Of a stretch of DNA of 64,000 bases, positions 47,821-59,344 are shown piece after piece. Position 1 is the first letter of the stretch; each line of letters starts with the position of its first letter. The notes under the pieces are model-generated. The model ran no database searches. It was given only the letters and a program-made list of their open reading frames with translations, and had not been told where the DNA came from. The position numbers and the translations under genes are program-made. The stretch comes from Liolophura sinensis (lineage: Eukaryota > Mollusca > Polyplacophora > Chitonida > Chitonidae), in assembly GCF_032854445.1 (NCBI RefSeq), contig NC_088301.1, positions 44,451,116 through 44,515,115 of the forward strand, written 5' to 3'.

Positions 47821-49069
47821 TATGCTTTTATTACAGTTCTCAAAGAAACAGTGAGTTGGATGGAGCGTGGAATTAAATGGCGTCAGCCATGTTGGATTTG
47901 CCCAGACATTGGGCACTTGTTTTGTTTCTGTATTTATGCAAGGGCATTGGCTCTGATTACAAGCATATATAGATCCTCAGTGGTGCAGAGATGTTCAAGT
48001 GGCAATGATGTATTACAAATGAAGGCAGGTAAACCCCACTGAAAGCCGTTAATTAAGCGAAACAATTTTGAATGAGACGCGGAAAACAGCAATCCAATAA
48101 ATTAACGTACTTAAAGGAAATGAAGATCCATGTGCACATCTAGGCTGCCCGCATTTACTTTTATTATTGTAAATATGAGATTCATAAAGTGGCGCGTCAC
48201 AACAGCAGGAGATGCGCCGCCCATCCTACAAATATAAATGACATACGTGGGAACGGCTACCAATAAATCCCACTCTGACTGGTCCCTGTCACTGCAACTG
48301 ATGAAAACACAGCCACCTATTTCAAGCCTTCCCCTGTTCGTGTCAGTCTTTATTACAGCCAGAGATAATGTGGTTAGCTTTAAGTTAGCCCTAGTGATCA
48401 TCAATCTTTATAACACGGTATCAAACTTTATCTCTTCTTATCTGGTATAATGTGAGAGGCGACGCCGCTGTCAGGAAACATTTGAAAGAATTTCTGCTGG
48501 ATCTTTTAAGATGAGTAAATAAGATATTTTACATAAGCTAGGACAGATTTCATTTATTTATTCCTAGTTAATCCTGCCAAATATGGCGTTAACAATAATT
48601 TATACAACATCATTTTAAGTATAGGATAACATTTTTGCACATGTATGTCCGAGTAACTGTGGTATACCGCATACGGTACAGAATCAGATTAACTGTAATT
48701 TTTATTGGATTGAATATAGTCATGTCTGAATTTCGTGATGTTCATCTACACGTAGTGAAAATATACGAGTCATTTCATGAAAATCATAGTTTTAAACATC
48801 CAATACGTTTTTTTTTAATGAGTAAATGGTGCTGATCGGTATATACATTTTAGTTTTGCCTATATTCCTATTTTAGTTTTATACTTAGTTTATCTAGTTT
48901 GTTAATCTCTGTTGGGGCAAAGTTAGCAGGGCTTTCCAACTAGTGACATTTTACTTGACGGCACACTTAAGTATCGCGTGCTTAGGTGACCTGGCATTTA
49001 TTTATATGTGCATAAGTAATTATAGTGTTTCATGGCTTACCCATGCATTTATTGCACAGGTTAATATTT

Positions 49070-49195
49070 ATGGGTGAAAGAACCCGGTAGAGCAAAGTGT
49101 AAACCTCGTCAGGCTCATGAAAGGTATCATGGGGTAAAGTCACATCCCAGCCCCATACAGAGTTGGGATTTGAACCTCTGACTTTATGGTAAATG
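49070..49195 (-). mobile_element. tRNA-derived SINE fragment, reverse
   Basis: 'gggtgaaagaacccggtag' and a reversed B box 'gggatttgaacctctgac'. Body weakly like family A. Confidence 0.45.
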
Positions 49196-51306
49196 GCTAC
49201 AGGAGACTTTCAGTAGCAGTATAGAGAGAACCCACGTCGTCTCATTCTGCAAAACAATTAATTTAAATCCCAAATATTTCGAATAATACATATACATGTC
49301 ATCATCCATATTTGGTAATTCTCTTTTGTGGTAATTGTTAGCGTGTACTGTATAAATCGTTATTCTCTCTGAAAAACCCATTATTTCCACACTGAAAAGT
49401 GAAAATTCGTCAAAATGCCCCACAGGCGTATGGTGCGGCAATAAAGACATTGAAGAATTTAAAAGTGAACGATCACTCGTTAAATAAAAGGTTCTCACTG
49501 GGGGAATTTTAACGACCCGTGAAATGCGTTTTCCACGCCATCAGTCAAGTAGCACAATAGTACAAAAAAGTGAGTTTGGAAAAGAGATTTACTTTGTGAA
49601 ATAACCGACCCAGAAATGTTGCAAAATGGTACGCATGACCTTACACAATCCACAGGGAGCTAGAGAATGTTGTCCCTGTGAATGACGACCTTTTAAACTA
49701 CAAACCATGAGAACATCTGTGGAATACATGTTAAGCATTGACCATCTTAAAACACATGGTATATGCTCAAAGGCAATGGATTAACCACAAGGCGTTATCG
49801 CACGGCTGGACCCCTAGCGGAATGTTTAGACTTTCCCCAGAATGTCAACTTTTCAATCATCACCTTTTAGCCGCCCTATATTCTGAGCAAGCATGCATAG
49901 ATGGCTCACATGTTTTGCAAATCGGCTATATTATTCCTTTCCAAGAATCAATCTGGTACACACGCAATCCTCAACTGTAATCTATACGAAGATATTGCAA
50001 GTTTAAAATCAAAAGACCTCTATCCATGGCGACGTTTGAAACACGCTTTGTAAGAGAAAGTGATCTGGGCCTATACGTGAAATTTAAATGAAGATATATA
50101 TCTTGAACATTCACGAGGTTTCAGTGATATTGAAAATATACATTTCGTATTCTCATGGGTAGTGAGATGCCATGTCGAATTCCATAGACTTCTTGTTTTA
50201 ATTTCTTAAGGTCTGGGTTAAATGCTATGAAAAGAGGTTCAAATATAACTGAGGAAAAAAAACTATCGCATTTCTACATATACAATGTGCACATTGGTCC
50301 ATGTACGCTCATTCCCTCAAAGCACTTCTGTGAAAAGCAAAATGCGGCCTGTCTTGTTCAGCTTTTTAGGAAAGTTTCAGCGTTGTTATAAACACTGGAT
50401 AAATGCTTCATAAAATAAAACCGTATGTTAGCCCTGGGCTTCTGCTTTTGGCATTTTCTCATAATATATTCCGTTTCAAAAATATTTACACCCACTCCGT
50501 AATTGGTCCTCCTAGCCTAATAGCTCGCGACATGCTCGCGATCAAACAGCCGATAGATGTCGCTGTGTTTAGATCGGCCATTACCGTTGCCCAAACAACG
50601 AGCCTGAGCTTGAACCTTGCTATCATGCACATTCAGACAGTTTCATATGTTTTTATACATTTTGACAGCGGAAAATTGCACCAATAAACTTGCTCTTTGA
50701 GAGAACTAGAGATTACACTCTGTGTTATATTTATGGGTGGGTATCCCCTTAACAGATAACAGATAATAGAACGCAAAAAAGATATCGTCCCTAAACTGAC
50801 TCACGCAGATGCGCGGTTTCGTAATACTTGTGGCTGGGCTTTCTTCTGAAGACAAACTCACAGTTTAACAAATACAGATATTATCCTGGTGATGTTTATC
50901 GACGGGCTAATTTTCCAGATTCTTCGGGTCAAGTCTTAATGATGCGTATGTATATACTTTCACAAGTCGATGCTCAGATGGTATGTAGGCCTACACATGC
51001 ATAACATGTACATGCAGTTTGTACAGTTTTATCGCATAACGCAAACTTTTTCAGAACTCAAATAAAGTTGCTTGCAATGTTTATATGTCGAGGTACGAAT
51101 GCTGAGACTTTGAGTTGTAAACCTCATACCATACATTTATATGTTCAGTGAGTTATAATCGAACTTTGTGCAGTACATGTTTATATATATTTGTCTGAAT
51201 GATCGCGTTGTGCGTAGTAGGCTAACCATATCTTTATTGGACATATCGAATATATATCATTCAGTCCGCTAACTGAGTTTAGCAAAACCATGTAAGTTGC
51301 GTCATA

Positions 51307-51649
51307 TTGAATAGTGATAGTTCTTGCCGAAGTCTTAAGTATAGAACTAGCTGTAGAGGCAAACGAGGACGACGGTATGATTGCACCTTATCGGATCCTA
51401 GCCCTCCTAAGCGAGACAACTCTGGTTCAGATTTACTTATCAAGTATAAACCAGTGGGAGAAGGCAAGCCGTTTAACAAGGCAGATCCTTGTCGACGGAA
51501 ATTGTGTGGCAGGGAGCGTAGTGGTCATAAGGCAGTTATCTCTCCCCGCCAGATGGCAAAAAGTGATAGGATTGGGGTCAAAGGTCACCATCAAAATCTT
51601 TGATGTTGTGTTTTTGTTGGCTGTTTATCTCGGAGTACAATATTTATAG
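51307..51649 (+). CDS. possible coding remnant, unrecognised
   Basis: A basic, Ser/Pro/Lys-rich reading frame of about 98 codons (…SCRGKRGRR…DPSPPKRDNSG…) in a stretch whose composition is less AT-rich than its neighbours. A second open frame overlaps it. No domain recognised, no clear splice sites or promoter. Could be a transposon ORF piece or chance. Confidence 0.2.
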
Positions 51650-51924
51650 AGCGATATCAGTGGTCTATCGAAAGCGTGACGTTAGCTCAGAAGTTCCCAG
51701 ACATGTCCCATTGCCGATGTATGGTCGGTTTTCTCGATTTAAGTTTCTCATAATAACCGCAAGGAAAAGATGGTAATAAAATTCTCTGTATACCGTCAAA
51801 AACGGTATATCGCTTTGTTTTAGTGTTATACATGTATTAATGCGAACAGAAGAATAGAAATATTTCAGTTATATAAAGCATGTAGCGTTTCAAACGATTT
51901 GAACGTCAACCATAATTGGTTATA

Positions 51925-52060
51925 AAAGGTCATAAGTAACAGCTTAAAGTACTCTTATTCCACATTTTCATAAGTAACAGCTCCTGGAACTCTCATTTCA
52001 AATCACTTTCAAGTAATACCTAATAGTACTCTCATTTCAATTTTTAACCAAGTAATTTTG
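51925..52060 (+). repeat. short tandem repeat, unit about 40 bp, about 3 copies
   Basis: 'cataagtaacagct' followed by 'actct.att' recurs at about 51931, 51969 and, diverged ('caagtaatacctaatag'), at 52011. Confidence 0.6.
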
Positions 52061-52599
52061 ACACTTCGGCTGTACGAGATTTAATAAGAAGAGACGTCAT
52101 ATAAGCAAGAGTTTGCCAATAAACATACTGTGATTCTGCAATTGTTTTTTAACCTATTAAGTCTTAAGCACCAGAAAATATTTATGTTGTGTTGCTTTTA
52201 AACCTGTCATCAGCTTTGTGCAATGCTATTCGCGAGGATGTAGGTATAATAGTCTATATACTATCGAAATACATTTTTCCAAATCATCGTTCTGCGTATC
52301 AGAGGTTTTTTTTCAATTTTGTATATAATACACAGTAAATTTTCATATTTTTTCAGAACCCGTGTATTCTTACAGACAGTATGATATATTTAAGTTATTA
52401 TTTAGAATTTCTTGATTGGCTTCCTGAAACAAATTACATTTAAATGTCGAAAGCATGTCTTGAACTTGTCATTGTGCCTGCAGCTTTGTTAACAATCATA
52501 CTGCCCTGTGAATAAACATACATATGTCATATATTCTCGTTCAACACACGTGGGCTAATGTCGGAGTTTGGGTATTGGTGCCCTTTTATAAAATATATC

Positions 52600-52676
52600 A
52601 CTATAGCGTGATATTGTGGGAATTCCACCGAATCCTCCGTCCCGGACTTCTCACGTAGACCACAGCACGTGAAGAT
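52600..52676 (+). promoter_or_regulatory. GC-rich promoter-like island
   Basis: Short CpG-containing stretch ('cgtcccggacttctcacg', an E-box gcacgtg) directly upstream of the 62-codon ORF, in otherwise AT-rich DNA. 'attgtgggaacATGGCGAGG' at the ORF start resembles the ATGGCG (YY1-type) initiator context. Confidence 0.35.
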
Positions 52677-52709
52677 GTGCGACCCGCCCTCCCGTGGCAT
52701 TGTGGGAAC

Positions 52710-52898
52710 ATGGCGAGGCTTTGGGTTCACGCGCGGGCGAAGGGTGATGAAATTCCAACAGATGTCGCTCTAGCTGTCAGGTCTAAACAGACAGGGTGTT
52801 TCAGAGGGCAGGTGGTATTTATCCTTGAAGTAACTTTAACATGTGTGTACCCAGTACTCCCCTTCATTATTTCTACACCCCAGAAACCTGTGCAATAA
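52710..52898 (+). CDS. possible small ORF of 62 codons, unrecognised
   Basis: ATG at 52710 in good context (gggaacATGG) opens MARLWVHARAKGDEIPTD... to a stop at 52896-52898. The N-terminal half is basic and the C-terminal half hydrophobic (VVFILEVTLTCVYPVLPFII), possibly one membrane segment. AATAAA occurs right at the stop and again 14 bp on. A 73-codon frame from 52677 includes it. Could be a processed or truncated transcript unit, or chance. Confidence 0.3.
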   Translation: MARLWVHARAKGDEIPTDVALAVRSKQTGCFRGQVVFILEVTLTCVYPVLPFIISTPQKPVQ

Positions 52899-53314
52899 AA
52901 TGACAATAAATTAACTCCCGCGTGACTTCACTTTCTAAGCACTGGACATATGTCGTCTTCGGTGGGACGGGGTCGCCTCTAATATTTATTTGAGCTCGTG
53001 GCATTTGATATTTTCATGAAATATATTATTTTCAGCCTCAAAACACCTAGTCCTGTTGAATAGATGGTTCAGCGTTAGAATAATAGAGCCTATCAGCCTT
53101 TGAACGCTAATCGAAATGCCCGAATTGAATGATCACAACGCACGCAGTTACCTGACACCTCGCAATCTGGAACACCGCTGGTTCCTCTAAATTTTTTCTT
53201 CGTCATGTACAGATGATTTTCTTATGTATAAAGGTGATATTTGTATTGGCTAGCTTAATCGGGCAAACTACTGGACAAACTTTAGACTGTAAGAGTTTCT
53301 TATTAAATCAATAT

Positions 53315-54100
53315 ATATATTTATTTATTTATTAATTTGATTGTTTTACACTGTAAGTTTTAAGAGCCCAGGAAGCCATAGGTTCCGGAGAAAACCACCA
53401 ACCGTTGGCAAAACATTGACGGAAAATCAAGTCATGTTTAAGGAGCATTAGCTTGGTAAAGGGCCTCAGTGAGCGATGTCGACCGCTTATTGCCACGAAG
53501 GCTCCAACTCGTGTGTCCTGCAGCGATTGAAAGACATGCATCTTAACTACCAGTCTTATTAATATGTGCCAAATAGAAGCTGATTTATTATTTGATTGTT
53601 GTTAAAACCCCTTCTTAGGAAGTTTTCATTTTCTATATGAGTGGAGGAAACAAGAGTACCCTGTATTACTGACTTTCCTACATGTGACATATACAGATTT
53701 GAACATTTCAGTGGCTGAAAACAATCCCAAGAACAGCTTCCATCCCACGGCTTATTGTCACAAAGCTTCCACGAACAGTGTTTGTATGTATATGTATGTA
53801 TGCATGTATGTATGCTTCTGAATTTACCTCGTGCATGACAACTTTTTAGTAATATTACGACGAGGACTCATTTGTCGTGTGTATATTGTGTCTTCTTGTG
53901 GCATTGCTGCCGTCATTGGGGTATCACGCCGAAGACACCGAACCAACCAGTCCTGTTTCCTTTCTCTAACAAATCTGGGAACAAATCCGGGCGTAAACAA
54001 GTACCATTATTAAAGTCTTTGATAGGATGTGGCCTGGGTTTGAGCCCCAGTTTCTACCGATTTCGAGGCGGACGCTCTTAACCATTAGGCCATCAAAGCT
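53315..54100 (-). mobile_element. cluster of family C-like SINE pieces, reverse
   Basis: 53315-53545: TTTATT tail, 'gattgttttacactgt', 'ttccggagaaaacc'. 53585-53790: 'gattgttgttaaaacc', 'gagtggaggaaacaagagt'. 54010-54100: reverse tRNA-like head with 'gcctaatggttaagagcg' (A box) and 'ggggctcaaaccc' (B box). A TGTA microsatellite (53784-53815) sits between them. Confidence 0.55.
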
Positions 54101-54359
54101 TTTTCCACGAACTGTGAGAGCAGTAGAATTAACTTTATGGTGTATCAGTATGTATTTTCATTAAATTATGCCAGTGATTACTTGTTGACTCAGTAATACA
54201 AAATGTGGCAGGAGACCTTAATTACTATTCACGTATCATGTTCAAATCCAAGACTAACTCACGTGATAGCAGCTGTTTTACGTCCAGTTAATGTGTGTGG
54301 AACGAAACACACGATTGGACATTAAGATGTAACGTGAACAGTGCATTAAAGAAAACCAA

Positions 54360-54700
54360 TTAATGATGGCAGATGCAGAATCAGGAAAACAAGTTGAATT
54401 GATGTTAATTACAATTTATATTAATAACAATAACATTATAACAATGTATAAAGACTAGGCCTCGGGATGCCTAGACCACGAGCAGACAGCTGGTTTAAGC
54501 CAGAAAGGTATATAAAAGTATAAAGTAGGTATAAATTGACAAATGGCCAGTGACATTTAAACTAACTAGCGTTTTGTTCGTAGTGTTCATGTATATATTT
54601 TAAAAAATAGCACCATGACTCAAACAGAATAAGGTAAAAATAAATGGAGTGATGATAGTTGCAAATCATCCAGCATCTCATTAAAAAGCAGGATAGGTAG
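54360..54700 (+). repeat. dispersed repeat copy (distant)
   Basis: 'gatgttaattacaattt', 'ttgacaaatggccagtg' and 'agcaccatgactcaaacag' followed by 'gtgatgatagttgcaaat' match the 33-35 kb copies. Confidence 0.45.
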
Positions 54701-55067
54701 TTTTACACCTGTGTAGATGTCCCCAATTATTGGATGGCCCACTTAGATCAAAAAGGGTCATGTATATTTGACTTCGTTACATGTGTAACATGTCTAAACC
54801 GGCTTTGCCACATTGCAGTGTTATATTTTATACATACTGAGCAGTTTTGCGTTAATATAAAAACATCTTCTTCTTGCCTAATTAATCATATTAACGTTAA
54901 ACAGAATCATATATAGATGAACATATTCATACACTACGAAACATCAAAATAATGGAAATATAATTTTGCGTTTTCAGCCGGTTGCATCGGGAAGGTCTTC
55001 AGTGTGACAGGTCACTTAAACAAGGGAATTTATTAAGTCTCGCATTTGGAATGACATGCTACCCAGA

Positions 55068-55614
55068 TCGCGAATCTTGTAATTTGCCGGCAATTGCGTT
55101 TAATTTCCTTGTAACCACAGATGACGAGGGACTGGCGAGCGTGTAATGTGCCATTCAGACTTGCGCTAATCGCTTTGTTTTGTCAGATTCCGAGGTCTAT
55201 CACTGCAGGTCTGCCGACTCCTGCTAATGCCATTTAGATCCGATTGCTATTATATTAGACTGCCACCCCTAACGCCCATCTACAATAGCCCTTGACAGCG
55301 CTGAAGAACTAGAAAGCCTTTCTGACGGCTTAATGGTTCTGAAGACGCTCCCCAGTGGGCTTTACTCAAGGACAGAAGACCCTTTCATCCTTTATTAGGC
55401 TCTCCCACTAACAATTTCTCTCCCGGTAATTTGTTTCATTTAGAAAAGCTGTTCACAACCCTGATTTAATCAACTCAATAGAGTTGTCTCTTCCATGACC
55501 TTAGCGATTTTGCTCACCTGCACACCACAGAGCGCCGGCTGTCGAGATCTTTCTACGGAAAAAAAACAATCGGCCGACTTCGGCAATTGCCGGCAACTAC
55601 ACCATTTCACGCGA
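55068..55614. other. distinct ~550 bp block bounded by inverted 14-mers
   Basis: TTGCCGGCAATTGC at 55084-55097 recurs exactly inverted at 55583-55596. Outside both lies 'tcgcg' (55068; inverted at 55610-55614), and the intervening bases are partly alike, so termini of about 30 bp may be inverted repeats. The interior has no long ORF, no known repeat, balanced composition, and many homeodomain-like (TAAT), Sox-like (ACAAT) and TEAD-like (GGAATG nearby) sites. Either a non-autonomous TIR transposon or a conserved regulatory element. Confidence 0.5.
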
Positions 55615-55624
55615 CCTACTTAAC

Positions 55625-57150
55625 GATGGACACGAAATTTGTCTATCAGGAAATGATTTGAAGGGAGGTTGAAATAATCAGATTGAAACAGAACACAGAA
55701 TGTGACCCGGCAATAACCAGTGAAGAACTAAATACGTAACTTGCAGCAGCTTCATATATGTAAAACTTCGGTGAAATGGAATACACGCATTTTTTATGTT
55801 TTTTTTGCATTTTATGTATTTTCCGTTTTAACATTTTTTTTAGTCTGCAGTCTGGAAATTGTGGCGAGGGCAGCTAGATTAGGTCAGGAAAGCTCACACT
55901 GGTGTCAAACTCATGTCATGTGAGTGGGCGAGAACATATAAATAACGGGACATATTTAAAATCTGGATCGAGTCCCAACTGTGCAATTTGGAAACCATTA
56001 AAGCGTTTTTGGATTGATAGGTTTGTTTAAACCTTTAAAAATTTGTATATGGCGAGGTCAGTTGTGGATCACCTCGTTTCAGTTAATGTTACAGGGAAAG
56101 CCTGTATAGGCCGGTTGATATATCGTCTCGTCTCCTCACATCGCCGACACCTTGTTACAGCAGCACGTCTGCATATGGCTGCCAAACAGTTTCAATTTTT
56201 CTCAGACTTTTAAACAGTGAAATAACCTTTAGTGACATGTCACTGGATAGGCTTGAGAAAATTACCCATGATCATTGGCGTATCAGGGCTTCGTATATAT
56301 ATATTAACAATTCAGTTAGGGTGGGTGGCTATTTCATATTTTGAGGTTCAGTCATAATAGGGCTTGCATCTGGGTGTTGATAAAATTTATTTAAACGCTC
56401 ATTATGTCGTAAAACAGTGCTCGGTTTATTGCACAGATGTGTTCTAATGTATATAGGCATACACATGACTAAGGTGTGTAACGCCACTAAGGGAAACCTT
56501 AACAGTGACAAAACCAAAGAAAAAAATCAAGTGTATATATACATGACATACAAGCGCATATGGAATTACTTTCGACGAAAAGCTAATTCTTCATAATGTA
56601 ATTCTTCTAAAATCTTTTAGCAATACATTTACACTATACTGGATTAAGTGTCCACTAAGTTTTCCTTATAAAGTATTTTCCTATCTCTTAAGCTAGAAAG
56701 GCATGTTCTTTCACCCAGTTGAAATGGCGATAATGATCAAAGTCTTTTTTCTCCCGTACCTAAAATGCTTAACCACAACCAAACCTTCATGTAGTACTCT
56801 GATTTTCTATGTTGCTAACTTGCATGTCTGAGGCTTCCTTACACCTTGTCTAAGACCAATCTGTAGTCGATAGTGGATTTACGTAATGAAGTTTAAGATT
56901 GATCTGCATGGTGGGAAAACGTGAAATTCGTCGTAGAAATGAAAACACTAATCAAAGGAAAAAATTGTATTATAATACATTTATAAAGCACAGACTTTCA
57001 TGACTTGCAATAGTATATATCGCATACGCTTTGTAAAGTTTTGTACGAGTTGAAAAAATGTTGTGCATATGCATATTGCGAGCTCTGGCGTTTGATTGCT
57101 CTTTGCGCTGTCGATCTATTCCTGTCAAATGAAATCAATGTTTGGCTATA
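55625..57150. other. intergenic, nothing recognised
   Basis: AT-rich, no supported gene or repeat. Confidence 0.35.
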
Positions 57151-57166
57151 GTTGGCTGCGGTTTTA

Positions 57167-57438
57167 TTTATTTATTTATTTATTTGACTGGTGTTTTACG
57201 CTGTAATCAAGAATATTTCACTTATACGACGGCAGCCAGCATTATGGTGGGAGGGAAACCAGGAAGAGCCAGGACGAAAACCACGACCATCCGCAGTTGC
57301 TGTAAGGCCTTCCCACATACGGCCGGAGAGGAAGTCAACATAAGATGGACTTGAACTCACATCCACCGCATTGGTGAGAGGCTCCTGGGTCATTACGCTG
57401 CGCTAGCGCGCTAAACAACTGAGCCACGAGGCCCACGT
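57167..57438 (-). mobile_element. SINE (family A), full length, reverse, with 10-bp target-site duplication
   Basis: TTTATTTATT tail, 'ggtgttttacgctgtaatc', 'gcattatggtgggaggg', 'cttcccacatacggccgg', 'ggtgagaggctcctgggtca' and reversed A box (caactgagcca). Flanked by tgcggtttta at 57157-57166 and 57439-57448. Confidence 0.93.
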
Positions 57439-57457
57439 TGCGGTTTTAATGTAGGTG

Positions 57458-57657
57458 NNNNNNNNNNNNNNNNNNNNNNNNNNNNNNNNNNNNNNNNNNN
57501 NNNNNNNNNNNNNNNNNNNNNNNNNNNNNNNNNNNNNNNNNNNNNNNNNNNNNNNNNNNNNNNNNNNNNNNNNNNNNNNNNNNNNNNNNNNNNNNNNNNN
57601 NNNNNNNNNNNNNNNNNNNNNNNNNNNNNNNNNNNNNNNNNNNNNNNNNNNNNNNNN
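57458..57657. other. assembly gap (200 N)
   Basis: Exactly 200 N, a placeholder length. True size unknown. Confidence 1.
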
Positions 57658-57830
57658 CATTTGCTGGACTAATGATATAGATTCTTTAACAATGAGGTCG
57701 CGTGTTCGAATCCAGCTCGCCCAGTCTCAGCTGCGGTCTACGTCATAGGAGTCATGATCTTAGCGATGAGCGATGGAAACCTAGCTGGTTTCCTCCACGG
57801 ACACAAATACTGATCATGGAGGTATCACAG
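57658..57830 (+). mobile_element. tRNA-derived SINE (another family), 5' end lost in the gap
   Basis: B box 'gtgttcgaatccagctcg', then 'cagctgcggtctacgtcata' and 'gatggaaacctagctgg'. The head would lie partly in the gap. Confidence 0.55.
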
Positions 57831-58849
57831 AAGAAATCTTATGTACATAACGTAAGAAAGACGACAAGAAAATATTTTCTGATGTCCCATTTAAACACCT
57901 TGGTTTTTCCCTGCTAAATTTGGACACCCTTTAAACCGATGTACTGACAGGAACTCTACATGCATGGGTCAATATATCTACAGGTCGAGGTTAGTTAAAG
58001 TTAGTGTTACCAAGGTAAAACTATTCTTTTCTCGGCTCAAGCCAAACCATATACAGCAAGCAGAGTACAGTTATCATTTATTCCCCACCTCTCAATACCT
58101 AACTCAGATTAAACTTTCATATACTCTACACACAGGGTTTATGTATGAAAGTAATAAGAGGATTGGCATTCAGTGATATTTCCTCATCTCATGCGATTTT
58201 CTCATCGTATATTCCCACCTTAAAAACAAAATTTATTTACAAAAATGGTATAAATATACATAGAAAATTTCCCCTGCCTGCACAGTGACTCCCCATATAT
58301 TAACGGCCGACCCTCGAATCTCGTAAATACACACATAAAAAGAGCGTGTCGTTATAGTCATGCAGGCAGTTAAGTAAAACCGCAACTTGTGTTGGTCTAT
58401 TTTAATTTGTCCTTAACAATGATTAAAGCCAGATGTTTCTTGCTCAGAATTTTACTTATATACATCAGAGTACCGCTGTCACGAATTAAACTTTTTCTTC
58501 CAGGCTACAAGTGTAGAATGTTCTCTTGAAACTATTCTTATACGGAAAGTAAATTGAAAAACTATTCAAGACAGTCGAATGGTTCATTCAACTATTAACT
58601 GCAAGTTAATCTCTCGGATCATCATAAACAATGACACTATACAAGTTTGCATGGAAATACATGGAACGATTCAGTCCAATGATTGTCTACTAAGCTGAAA
58701 ATGGATCTTAACATTATAAAGACAGTAAATGTACGCTGTGCATGTAACAGTGAAAAAATATACCATTTAAATGTGCGAGGGAGATAAGCAGGAATATCTC
58801 ATGTGTTGAAATTAACACGTGTGAGTATGGTGACTAAATCTATTTAGAA

Positions 58850-59340
58850 CATTTGTTGATTAAGGCCATTTGCCGTCCTGCAACTGATTTATAAACAGAC
58901 GGGGGTTCTGCTGGTGGGCTAAGTATCTTCTGGTATATTTGCATTGTTTTATTGTGATTGCATATAAAATGTGATGACAACATAGCAGTTTGAATAATTC
59001 TACACCAATGACGTCTAATGGATTGCAACTATGATCACTGCATGTTTTTTATACTAAAAATGCTTAATGAAGTCATAGTGCTACTTTATAAGCACATATG
59101 GGAACAGCTGAAATAAAACCCTATATAACTGAGGTAAACTGACAATTATGTGGCCGGATTTCACCGTTAATACACTTGTAACTATTACCAACTATATATC
59201 ACACTGTCGTCACTGCTGGGATTTTACTCTGTATGCTGTATAGTCTTTTATATTGCATTCCTGCACAAACTCCGACTGGTGGACTTGGCATCCTCGAGAC
59301 ATGGTCTCTGTGCGCTGTTTTAAGGGGATAAAAAGGAAAT
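58850..59340 (+). repeat. dispersed repeat copies (distant)
   Basis: Two direct partial copies of 'ctgcaaactg/ctgcacaaactc ... ctggtggrctaagtat' at about 58877 and 59255, plus 'aataaaaccctatataact' and 'gtggccggatttcacc' at 59112-59163. Confidence 0.5.
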
Positions 59341-59344
59341 AGGC

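Larger units (their letters stand above)
45807..51300. other. gene-poor region
   Basis: Only short open frames without protein-like character. Holds the G tract, SINE pieces and TA-rich microsatellites listed separately. Confidence 0.35.

Noticed and set aside
57403-57748. Open frames across the N run on both strands
   Set aside because: They exist only because N codons are read as unknown residues.
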